From assembly GCA_016707115.1 (NCBI GenBank), contig JADJIH010000001.1, positions 186,001-250,000 of the forward strand: a DNA stretch of 64,000 bases, given 5' to 3'. The position numbers and the translations under genes were made by a program. Under the pieces are notes generated by a model that saw only the letters and a list, made by a program, of their open reading frames with translations, ran no database searches and was not told the DNA's origin. This document shows, piece by piece, positions 56,443 to 64,000 of this stretch. How positions within the stretch are numbered: the first letter of the stretch is position 1; each line of letters opens with the position of its first letter. The stretch comes from Ignavibacteriales bacterium. GTDB lineage: Bacteria > Bacteroidota > Ignavibacteria > Ignavibacteriales > Ignavibacteriaceae.

Positions 56443-57789
56443 ATGAAATTATTCAGTATATCAATTTTACTTATAATAACTGCAAATTCTTTATTTGCTC
56501 AGAATCAATTAACTCTTGAGCAAGCTTTAAAAATCGCTTTACAAAAAAATACCAGCCTCATTTCTCAAGAAAATGAACTTTCAAAAAGTGAAGCTGGTGT
56601 AGATGCAGCTTATGGAAACTTTTTACCTGACTTGAATGCTTATGGTAGTTGGGACTGGAACCGAGTTGAAGAAGCCGGAAGAACCTCAAATGTTAATGGC
56701 ATTAATGTCACTTTCCCTGCAAGTAATAGTGAATCCCGTTCTTATGGAGTAGGCGCTAATTCAAATGTGGTTCTATTTGATGGACTATCAAACTATGCTA
56801 ATCTATCAAGAAGTAAAAACACTCTTGAGGCTATTAAATTATCTATCGAAGGGAAAAAGCAGGAAGTTGTTTTTCAAACGATAAACTTATACTACTCAGT
56901 TGTTGAAGCAGATCAATTACTTAAGGTAAGAGAAGAAGATGTAAAACAGCAGCAAAAAAATCTTGAGACAATTGAAGAGCGAAACAGGTTAGGATCTTTG
57001 ACTAAAGCAGACGTTTATCAACAACAAGTGCAGTTAGGTAATGCCGAACTTGAAGTAATTAGAGCAAGTAACACACTCGAAAATGCAAAGAGTAATCTTC
57101 TTTACTACTTAGGATTGGATGTTTTGGAGAAATATACTTATTCGGAAACTTTAACTGATAAAGAATTAAGTATTTTAGATACAGATATAGATACTGATTA
57201 TAACAAACTGAATGAGTTGGTAAACAAAGCATTACTAAACAGAAAAGATTATCTCGCCCAAAAACTAACGCTTGATTCATTTTATGATAATGTAACAATT
57301 GCTACATCTGGGCATTTGCCAAGGTTATCAGGTAATCTTGGTTATGGCTCATTTGCTAATTCAATCGGGGGCATTTTTGATTCACATAATTTTTCAGCAG
57401 GACTAACCTTAAGTATTCCAATCTTCTCCGGTTTTTCAACTCAAAGTGCCATTGAAAGTGCAGAAGTCGATGCTATGAACTATGAGTTACAAGTCCGTGA
57501 TACTGAAAGGTTAATCAAACAAAATTTGCAAAAAACATTTCTTGATCTTGAAGCAGCTAAAAAAGGATTGCTTGTAACTGAAAAAAATGTAAAAGCTGCT
57601 GAAGAAAACTTAAAGATTGAACAAGAAAAATATAATCTGGGTGCCGGTAAATTATTAGATGTATTGATTGCCAATACAGCTTACCAAAATGCAAAAACAA
57701 ATTACATTAATGCTCAGTTTTTTTACATCAGATTGAGTGAAGAATTAAAGTATAATCTTGGTGTATTAGAATATAATCAGTACGAATAA
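56443..57789 (+). CDS. TolC-family outer-membrane efflux protein
   Basis: The 448-residue protein has a signal peptide (ending NSLFAQ) and two internally repeated TolC units: LTLEQALKIALQKN near the start and helices with LGSLTKADVYQQQVQLGNAELE in the first half, KYNLGAGKLLDVLIANTAYQNAKTNY in the second. It forms the outer-membrane exit channel for the adaptor and ABC genes immediately downstream (27 bp). The 280-bp gap upstream contains no other gene and should hold the operon promoter. Confidence 0.92.
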   Translation: MKLFSISILLIITANSLFAQNQLTLEQALKIALQKNTSLISQENELSKSEAGVDAAYGNFLPDLNAYGSWDWNRVEEAGRTSNVNGINVTFPASNSESRSYGVGANSNVVLFDGLSNYANLSRSKNTLEAIKLSIEGKKQEVVFQTINLYYSVVEADQLLKVREEDVKQQQKNLETIEERNRLGSLTKADVYQQQVQLGNAELEVIRASNTLENAKSNLLYYLGLDVLEKYTYSETLTDKELSILDTDIDTDYNKLNELVNKALLNRKDYLAQKLTLDSFYDNVTIATSGHLPRLSGNLGYGSFANSIGGIFDSHNFSAGLTLSIPIFSGFSTQSAIESAEVDAMNYELQVRDTERLIKQNLQKTFLDLEAAKKGLLVTEKNVKAAEENLKIEQEKYNLGAGKLLDVLIANTAYQNAKTNYINAQFFYIRLSEELKYNLGVLEYNQYE

Positions 57790-57815
57790 ATTTTAATTAT
57801 AGGAGAATCTCCCAA

Positions 57816-59111
57816 ATGGCTAATGGAAATAAGAAAAAATCGAAAAAGAAATTATTCATATTCGGTGGAATAGGTTTACTGCTAGTAGTTCTTCTAGTTG
57901 TTGCTTTCATCGGTGGTAATAAAGAGGAAATAGTTTCTGTTCAAACTGAAAAAGTTGAAAAGAGAACTATAACTCAGACTGTTGCTGCAACAGGAAAAAT
58001 TAATCCTGAATTTAAAGTAGTTATTAATCCGGAGGTGACAGGTGAAATTATTGAACTACCTGTTAAAGAAGGTGATCTTGTTAAAAAGGGTCAACTACTT
58101 ATAAGAATTAAGGGTGATCAATATGTGGCTCAAAATGAAAGATTGGAAGCAAATCTCCAATCTGCCAAAGCAAATTTAAAAATGAGAGAAGCGGAGCTTA
58201 CAAAAGTTGAGCTCGATTATAATCGTGTAAAAGAATTGCATACAAAAGGTTTAGCAAGTGATTCTGAATTAGAATCAGCAAAATCAAATTTCTTATCTAC
58301 AAAAGCTTCTTATCAAGTTGCTGAAGCAAATGTTGCACAAAGCGAAGCTTCTTTAAAAGAAATTATGGATCAAATTTCTAAAACTGGAATTCGATCCCCT
58401 ATGGATGGAGTTGTAACCAAGCTTAATGTTGAACTTGGTGAAAGAGTTTTTGGAGCTGGATTTAGTATGGGTTCAGATATTATGACAATATCTGATTTGC
58501 GAAATATTGAAGCTGTGGTTGAGGTAGATGAAAATGATGTTGTGTTAGTATCGATTGGTGATACAGCGACAATAAAAGTGGATGCATTTAAAGATCAGGA
58601 GTTTATAGGATTAGTATCCGAAATTGGTAATAGTGCTAATACAACAGGATTGGGTACCCAAAATGAAGTTGTAAATTTTGAGGTAAAGATTAAACTGATT
58701 GATCCAAAAAATACTCTTAGACCAGGAATGAGTTGTACTTCTGAAATACAAACTGAAACTATCAGTAATGTATTAAGTGTTCCAATCCAGAGCGTTACAA
58801 CACGTAATGATGGTCCAAAAGATGGTGAGCAAATGAGCGGTGAAGGTGGAGACGATTTTCAACAGGTAAAAGAGGTAAAGAAAGAAAAAATAACTAAATC
58901 TAATGAAGTTGTATTCTTAATAAAGAATGGAAAAGCAAAGATGGTTGAAGTTGAAACAGGATTGAGTGATGATAACTATATTTCTATTCTAAAGGGATTA
59001 GAAGGCGGAGAAAATGTTGTATCAGGAAGTTATAAAGCAATTTCAAGGGAATTGAATGATGGTTTACAAGTTAGAGTTGAAGAAAAACATTCTAACATTA
59101 CAAAAAAATAA
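57816..59111 (+). CDS. Periplasmic adaptor of MacA/HlyD type
   Basis: The 431-residue protein has an N-terminal membrane anchor (LFIFGGIGLLLVVLLVVAFI, about 13-32), a biotinyl-lipoyl half-motif (VTGEIIELPVKEGDLVKKGQLL), a coiled-coil hairpin with Ala-rich heptads (about 105-180), a second lipoyl half (GIRSPMDGVVTKL) and beta-barrel domains. A charged insert (KDGEQMSGEGGDDFQQVKEVKKEK) breaks the C-terminal domain. It connects the ABC transporter in the inner membrane with TolC. Confidence 0.9.
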   Translation: MANGNKKKSKKKLFIFGGIGLLLVVLLVVAFIGGNKEEIVSVQTEKVEKRTITQTVAATGKINPEFKVVINPEVTGEIIELPVKEGDLVKKGQLLIRIKGDQYVAQNERLEANLQSAKANLKMREAELTKVELDYNRVKELHTKGLASDSELESAKSNFLSTKASYQVAEANVAQSEASLKEIMDQISKTGIRSPMDGVVTKLNVELGERVFGAGFSMGSDIMTISDLRNIEAVVEVDENDVVLVSIGDTATIKVDAFKDQEFIGLVSEIGNSANTTGLGTQNEVVNFEVKIKLIDPKNTLRPGMSCTSEIQTETISNVLSVPIQSVTTRNDGPKDGEQMSGEGGDDFQQVKEVKKEKITKSNEVVFLIKNGKAKMVEVETGLSDDNYISILKGLEGGENVVSGSYKAISRELNDGLQVRVEEKHSNITKK

Positions 59112-59126
59112 ATCCGGTAAACACTA

Positions 59127-59846
59127 ATGAACATAATAAATATTGAACATATAGCTAAAGTATATAAAGTGGGTTCTGAAGAGGTTCATGCACTTCGTGA
59201 TGTATCCCTTAAAATTAATAGAAATGAATACGTTGCTATAATGGGACCATCGGGTTCTGGCAAATCGACATTGATGAATATGCTTGGTTGTTTAGATACG
59301 CCAACTTCAGGTATCTATGATTTTAAAAGTGTTAGCGTAAGTGAAATGACTGATAATGAACTGGCTAGAATCCGAAATAAAGAAATTGGCTTTGTATTTC
59401 AGACGTTTAATTTGCTTGCACGATCAGATGCTGTTCATAATGTTGAACTTCCTCTTATATATGCTGGAGTTTCAACTTCTGAAAGAAGAGAAAGAGCAAA
59501 GCAAGCTTTGATAGATGTTGGTTTAGGTGATCGAATGCACCACAAGCCAAATGAATTATCCGGTGGACAGCGACAAAGAGTAGCAATAGCTCGCGCGTTA
59601 GTTACAAATCCGGCAATTATCTTAGCTGATGAACCAACTGGAAATTTGGATTCAAAAACCGGTGAAGAAATTATGGCTTTGTTCCACGAGATTCACGAAA
59701 AAGGAAACACAATTATTCTGGTAACACACGAAGAGTATATTGCAGAACACGCTCTAAGAATAATAAGATTAAAAGATGGTTTAATTGAAAAGGATGAGGT
59801 TGTTGAAAAAAGGTATATCCCAAAATCAAAAGCCTCTTTTGTATAA
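59127..59846 (+). CDS. ABC transporter ATP-binding protein (MacB/LolD type)
   Basis: The 239-residue ATPase has Walker A GPSGSGKST (about 40-48), the Q-loop FVFQTFNLL, signature LSGGQRQRVAIARAL (about 142-156), Walker B AIILADEPTGNLD (about 162-174) and the switch His in ILVTHEEYIA. It drives the efflux or lipoprotein-type exporter formed with the two permeases that follow. Confidence 0.94.
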   Translation: MNIINIEHIAKVYKVGSEEVHALRDVSLKINRNEYVAIMGPSGSGKSTLMNMLGCLDTPTSGIYDFKSVSVSEMTDNELARIRNKEIGFVFQTFNLLARSDAVHNVELPLIYAGVSTSERRERAKQALIDVGLGDRMHHKPNELSGGQRQRVAIARALVTNPAIILADEPTGNLDSKTGEEIMALFHEIHEKGNTIILVTHEEYIAEHALRIIRLKDGLIEKDEVVEKRYIPKSKASFV

Positions 59847-59868
59847 CGAATAATTTAATGAGTTAAAA

Positions 59869-61104
59869 ATGTCAGCATTACTTTTAGAATTGAATGAAGG
59901 ATTAGCAATTGCCTGGCGAGCAATAAGGGCAAATAAAATACGAGCAGCTTTAACAATGCTTGGAATTTTTATCGGCGTTACTGCTGTTGTCTTGATGTCT
60001 ACTGCTATAAAAGGGATTGATAATTCTCTGCAAAACGGAGTTAGTGCACTTGGTTCAGATGTATTATATGTTGATAAATGGGCATGGTTTTCTAACGATG
60101 AATGGTGGAGGATGAGGAATAGACGCAACATAGATATGGAAGATTATGCCAGATTTAAAGAACTTGCTAAATTACCTGCGGCAATTGCTCCGGTTACAAA
60201 TAGTGTTCAAACAATAAAGATTGCAGATAGAAAAGTTGAAAATGTTTTTCTTAATGGTTCAACATCAGATTATGTAAAAACAACAAATTTTGATTTTGAT
60301 CTGGGAAGATTTTATTCAGAAGTAGAAAGTAATGGTTCACGAAATGTTGCAGTTTTAGGAAGTGAAATTAGCACAAAACTTTTTCCTAGAGGTGATGCAT
60401 TAGATAAGACAATAAAAATTGGTCCTGTAAATTTTAAAGTAGTTGGAGTTTTAACTGAGCAGGGAAGTACACTTTTAGGTGCATTTAATCCTGATAATCA
60501 GGTATTTGTCCCAATAGGCACAATATTTAAAAATTTTACTTCACGTCATTTTGGCACTGTAACTATAAATGTTAGGGCCGCAAGTCCTGAGATGCTGGAA
60601 GATACTAAAGCTGAAGCTGAAGGTGTTATGAGAAAAATCCGTGGGCTTGCCCATAGTGAACCAAATGATTTTACAATAAATCAGCAAGAAGGATTAACTG
60701 ACTTTTTAGACTCTATTACTATTGTTATAAAGATAGCAGGTTTGTTTATAACAGGTTTATCCTTATTTGTTGGCGCAATAGGTATCATGAATATTATGTT
60801 CGTCTCTGTTAAAGAGAGAACGCGCGAAATTGGTTTGCGAAAAGCAATTGGAGCAACCCGCAGAACTATTCTTGCCCAGTTTTTATTAGAATCATCTGTA
60901 ATATGCTTAATTGGAGGTCTTATTGGTTTAATAGCTGCAGTGCTGCTTAGTTTAATGTTAAATCAGTTTTTCCCAACATCAATACAGTACGATGTTGTAA
61001 TAATAGCAATATTAATTTCATTATTGACAGGTATAGTATCAGGATTAGCGCCAGCCTACACTGCAGCTAAAATGGATCCTGTTGATGCATTGAGGTATGA
61101 ATAA
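59869..61104 (+). CDS. ABC transporter permease (MacB/FtsX family), first copy
   Basis: The 411-residue protein has the MacB topology: N-terminal span near IRAALTMLGIFIGVTAVVLM (about 24-43), a large periplasmic domain (about 70-270), and three C-terminal spans with IGIMNIMFVSVKERTREIGLRKAIGATRRTI (about 303-333) and PVDALRYE at the end. Followed with no gap by a second, homologous permease gene, so the transporter is probably a heterodimer. An alternative start is not needed. Confidence 0.93.
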   Translation: MSALLLELNEGLAIAWRAIRANKIRAALTMLGIFIGVTAVVLMSTAIKGIDNSLQNGVSALGSDVLYVDKWAWFSNDEWWRMRNRRNIDMEDYARFKELAKLPAAIAPVTNSVQTIKIADRKVENVFLNGSTSDYVKTTNFDFDLGRFYSEVESNGSRNVAVLGSEISTKLFPRGDALDKTIKIGPVNFKVVGVLTEQGSTLLGAFNPDNQVFVPIGTIFKNFTSRHFGTVTINVRAASPEMLEDTKAEAEGVMRKIRGLAHSEPNDFTINQQEGLTDFLDSITIVIKIAGLFITGLSLFVGAIGIMNIMFVSVKERTREIGLRKAIGATRRTILAQFLLESSVICLIGGLIGLIAAVLLSLMLNQFFPTSIQYDVVIIAILISLLTGIVSGLAPAYTAAKMDPVDALRYE

Positions 61105-62331
61105 ATGAAAATTAATCAGATACTTGCAATTTCTTTACAGTCCTTAAAGAGTAATAGGCTTAGAACAGCATTAACGATACTTGGTGTTGTCGTAGGTATA
61201 TTTTCTATAATTGTAATAATGACAATTCTTACGATGCTACAGAATAGTATCAATGAAGGTTTATCCAGTCTTGGAAAAAATACATTTCAGATTCAAAAGA
61301 ATGATAATGTATTTGGAGGCGGTCCGAGAATGAGAGACAGAAGTAGAAAAGATTTAACTATAGAAGATTCATATCGATTAAAAGAAATGCTTACCCAGGC
61401 AAAATATATTGGGGTTGAGCAATGGGAATTCGGCAAGGTTGTAAAGCTGGGGAACAAAGAAACTAATCCTAATATCTCAATTGCCGGTGTAAATACAGAT
61501 GCTATGAGAACAAATGATTGGAATGTTGAAGAGGGTAGAGATTTCCGTGAAGACGATATAAATTATTCAACAAACGTTTGCGTCATTTTTCAACCAATCG
61601 TAGAAAAACTGTTTCCAAATATTAATCCAATTGGACAGGAAATTAAAGTTGATGGTAAACCACTAAAAGTTATTGGAATTGTTGAACCGCAGACTGCACT
61701 TTTTGGTTCAAGTCGTGACAGTTATGTAATAGTACCAATAACTACATGGCAATCTATGTACGGAAGATATGGCCGATCTGTTAACATTACCGTTATGTCT
61801 CACAGTAAAGATGATTATAACGATGTTATTGAGGCGGCAACAGGGCATATGAGAACAATAAGAAAGGTTTCTCCTGGTGAACCCAACGACTTTTACATTT
61901 TTAGTAATGAATCTATGATCGAACAAACAAATCAGATTACAGATCCAATAAAAATAATTGCACTAGCAATTTCCCTAATTGCACTGGTGGCTGCAGGTAT
62001 TGGAATTATGAATATTATGCTCGTTTCCGTAACAGAAAGAACTCGTGAGATTGGTATTAGAAAAGCTCTCGGAGCGCGTAAAACATGGATATTGATTCAA
62101 TTTTTATTCGAAGCAATTATCCTTTGTATATTGGGCGGATTTATTGGAATAGTGATAGGAGTTAGCATTGGTAATTTTGCAGGAAGTTTTCTCAATGCAC
62201 AATCAGCTGTTCCTTGGGATTGGGTTCTAATAGGATTAACTATGTGCATAGCTGTAGGAGTTATATTTGGAACATATCCAGCTTATAAAGCTTCCAATCT
62301 TGATCCTATCGAAGCACTGAGATATGAATAG
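61105..62331 (+). CDS. ABC transporter permease (MacB/FtsX family), second copy
   Basis: The 408-residue paralogue of the preceding permease shares the same topology: span near RTALTILGVVVGIFSIIVIM, periplasmic domain, IGIMNIMLVSVTERTREIGIRKALGARKTW motif and terminal PIEALRYE. Its start codon immediately follows the stop of the first copy. It is the last gene of the five-gene TolC-adaptor-ATPase-permease operon. The substrate (drug, peptide, lipoprotein or siderophore) cannot be told from sequence. Confidence 0.93.
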   Translation: MKINQILAISLQSLKSNRLRTALTILGVVVGIFSIIVIMTILTMLQNSINEGLSSLGKNTFQIQKNDNVFGGGPRMRDRSRKDLTIEDSYRLKEMLTQAKYIGVEQWEFGKVVKLGNKETNPNISIAGVNTDAMRTNDWNVEEGRDFREDDINYSTNVCVIFQPIVEKLFPNINPIGQEIKVDGKPLKVIGIVEPQTALFGSSRDSYVIVPITTWQSMYGRYGRSVNITVMSHSKDDYNDVIEAATGHMRTIRKVSPGEPNDFYIFSNESMIEQTNQITDPIKIIALAISLIALVAAGIGIMNIMLVSVTERTREIGIRKALGARKTWILIQFLFEAIILCILGGFIGIVIGVSIGNFAGSFLNAQSAVPWDWVLIGLTMCIAVGVIFGTYPAYKASNLDPIEALRYE

Positions 62332-62356
62332 CAATTAGAAATAATTTTCTCATCTG

Positions 62357-62382
62357 TTGCCGCAACGGTTATGTTGCGGCAA
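62357..62382 (+). terminator. Terminator between convergent genes
   Basis: A perfect 10-bp stem TTGCCGCAAC/GTTGCGGCAA with a 6-nt loop lies between the ABC operon and the convergent barrel gene. The following T-tract is short (TAAAATT), so it may act from either side. Confidence 0.65.
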
Positions 62383-62387
62383 TAAAA

Positions 62388-64000
62388 TTAAAAACTCATA
62401 TCGATTTGAAAACTAATTCTATTATCAACATTACCTATAATTTCGTTATCACCAGAACTTAAGGAAGTTTCATCAGGTTTGTAAGTCTCAGAATATTTTG
62501 TTGAGAGTGTTAGAAATTGTAGCGGTTTATATTTTACAATTACATACCATCTGATACCTTTACCATACATAGCCAGATTAGGCATTACCCCAAGTAAATC
62601 ATTTTCATATTCATAAACAGCTGAGTTAAATGAATCTGTTTGAAAGAAAATTATTCTGCCATAAAGATTAATATTTTTTTGAGGGACATATCTAAGATCC
62701 TGGTAAACTAATAAACCATTTTCTTTTAGGTTAGCATCCTTAATAAAAAAATGATTGTATTCGATTCTTGTTTTTAATCTGAAGTCTTTAGATATGTTAT
62801 ATATTAGATCTGTTCTTGCAATTTGTTTCAATCTTCTTACAATCTCTTCATCAATGTTGATCAATTCTGTTACTTCTTTATCTTCATACTTATAACGCAG
62901 CCTTACTTCAAAACTTGGTAACGGTATAGAAACAAAATCAACTAGTAATTCATTGCCTTCACTTGAAAGTGAATTTTCGCTTGTACGATATGGAAATTTG
63001 AATATATCATAATATAGATTTAATACTCCAAACGGAATCTTCCATTTTAAGCCAGAATAAATTCCAAGTTCATTATTTATTTTACCTGATTTTTCACTGA
63101 ACCCAAATCCATATAAATTTTTATAATTTCGTGGATAATTTCTAAGTGAAGTCGTAAAAATTAAATCTCGATTTGCCGAGAATTGAATTCCATTTATTGA
63201 AGCAACAGAAGTCCCATCATAACTTGCTTCGCCAAAGAAATTGATTTTAGAGAAATTTAATTCGTAATAAGTCGAAACGTAATTAAAATTATTACCACTA
63301 AAGTCATATAAAGTCGTTGATTCAAATCTATTATCAAATGAAGCATTGTAATAGATAACTCCAACATTCATTCTGCCAAGAAATCTATAATCTAAAACCC
63401 CACCAATTAGTTTTGATTTAGATGATCCTTTTTTATTCAACTCACTTTCAAAACGATGAAATCCGGATTGGCCAACTGAAGTGATTTCACCTGTAATTGA
63501 ATCAATCGTTGCATCAAAAGTATTGTTTGAATAGAATGCAGTAAAGCTGAAATCATCAAACGATAAACGAGAAGCGGCCCCTCTAAAAAATCTATACTCT
63601 GCCGCACTTGTGTATGGACGAAGATATCTAGCTTTTTTCTTAACTGGAAAAACAGCATCTGCACCTTTTGAAAAACCATATGGACTCCACAAAGCGAGTC
63701 CTTGTCCATATTCTAGAACATAATCTCCCGCGATAAAACTTTTTACAAATCCAATATCTTTAACTTGAAGATGAAACGAAGTGAAATCTGTATAGGATAC
63801 TTCACCTGGATCCTTTTCAACTAGAAAACCAGCTTGGTAATTTTTATCATAATTGTACAAGAATTTGTTATAAGATTTTATTTTTGATCCTTCATATTTG
63901 CCACTTGTGAATCCATCTCTGTTTTGAATGTCATTAGTAATTCTATTACGAATTATTAATTTAGATTTGTTTAAAAATGAATCTGAACTAGAAACAACTT
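62388..64000 (-). CDS. Outer-membrane beta-barrel protein, 5' end beyond window (partial)
   Basis: The frame is open to the window edge (537 codons visible; the start lies outside). The sequence is a succession of amphipathic strands rich in Tyr/Phe with short turns, ends in the outer-membrane-type NRISFQIDMSF, and includes GDYVLEYGQGLALWSPYGFSKGADAV and KARYLRPYTSAAEYRFFRGAA. Those segments resemble the large Bacteroidota outer-membrane proteins that carry an N-terminal helix-hairpin-helix (ComEA-like) domain, but that part is not in the window, so the family is a guess. Ends 56 bp from the ABC operon, convergent. Confidence 0.65.
   Translation of the reverse strand, partial: VVSSSDSFLNKSKLIIRNRITNDIQNRDGFTSGKYEGSKIKSYNKFLYNYDKNYQAGFLVEKDPGEVSYTDFTSFHLQVKDIGFVKSFIAGDYVLEYGQGLALWSPYGFSKGADAVFPVKKKARYLRPYTSAAEYRFFRGAASRLSFDDFSFTAFYSNNTFDATIDSITGEITSVGQSGFHRFESELNKKGSSKSKLIGGVLDYRFLGRMNVGVIYYNASFDNRFESTTLYDFSGNNFNYVSTYYELNFSKINFFGEASYDGTSVASINGIQFSANRDLIFTTSLRNYPRNYKNLYGFGFSEKSGKINNELGIYSGLKWKIPFGVLNLYYDIFKFPYRTSENSLSSEGNELLVDFVSIPLPSFEVRLRYKYEDKEVTELINIDEEIVRRLKQIARTDLIYNISKDFRLKTRIEYNHFFIKDANLKENGLLVYQDLRYVPQKNINLYGRIIFFQTDSFNSAVYEYENDLLGVMPNLAMYGKGIRWYVIVKYKPLQFLTLSTKYSETYKPDETSLSSGDNEIIGNVDNRISFQIDMSF

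Noticed and set aside
1..64000. CRISPR arrays, prophage, integrase or insertion sequences
   Set aside because: No regularly spaced direct repeats, no transposase or integrase motifs and no flanking target duplications were seen.

Overview
The window is AT-rich bacterial chromosome that looks like a member of the Ignavibacteria (Ignavibacteriales/Melioribacteraceae, Bacteroidota-Chlorobi group). This placement is inferred from the gene set: a type IX secretion (T9SS) PorU-PorV pair with secreted proteins carrying C-terminal sorting domains, an Alternative Complex III (Act) operon joined to an A2-type haem-copper oxidase, bacterial microcompartment shell genes, and frequent GTG/TTG starts with short gene overlaps. 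No phage, transposase, integrase or CRISPR array is visible.

Layout. 1-1.8 kb (minus): two small membrane proteins (one cut by the window edge) and a secreted NHL-propeller protein. 1.9-2.2 kb: tRNA-Gln and tRNA-Glu with a long imperfect palindrome between them and a terminator after them. 2.2-4.2 kb: a compact, overlapping operon of a thioredoxin-like [2Fe-2S] ferredoxin, endonuclease III, an HD-domain protein and a peroxiredoxin. 4.3-16.6 kb: a cell-surface block with PorU, PorV, an M6-protease-like protein whose zinc motif is destroyed, a gluzincin/TolB-propeller/beta-barrel protein and a DUF5683-like protein. 16.7-26.9 kb: housekeeping genes (der, upp, a TPR protein, RelA/SpoT, ruvX, YbbR-like, tmk, C-terminal processing protease), with two orphan microcompartment shell proteins inserted between ruvX and the YbbR-like gene.

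27.5-42.4 kb is a 15-kb respiratory super-operon: ActA, a previously unmarked 58-residue ORF, ActB, ActC, an ActD-ActE fusion, ActF, a second c-type cytochrome, a frameshifted SCO copper chaperone, oxidase subunits I, III, IV and II, haem O synthase and a membrane cytochrome c. The products should form a quinol:cytochrome c oxidoreductase that hands electrons to an aa3-type oxygen reductase. The 665-bp region upstream has no convincing gene but contains a stem-loop followed by an intrinsic-terminator-like hairpin just before actA.

42.5-49.1 kb: a large T9SS cargo protein, a LACTB-like serine hydrolase, and the tig-clpP operon with tRNA-Leu upstream. 49.3-55.7 kb: a PP2C phosphatase, a transmembrane Ser/Thr kinase with an extracytoplasmic Ycf48-like propeller, a membrane-embedded gluzincin with TPR-like tail, and CCA tRNA nucleotidyltransferase. 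55.7-64 kb: a small exported protein (minus), a MacAB-TolC-like efflux operon with two tandem permeases, and the end of an outer-membrane beta-barrel gene on the minus strand that leaves the window.

Most interesting points: the orphan microcompartment pair with a conserved-looking tail domain, the SCO frameshift inside an otherwise intact respiratory operon, the ActD-ActE fusion and the tiny Tat-like ORF between actA and actB, the possible attenuator ahead of actA, and the catalytically dead M6-family surface protein encoded beside PorU/PorV.
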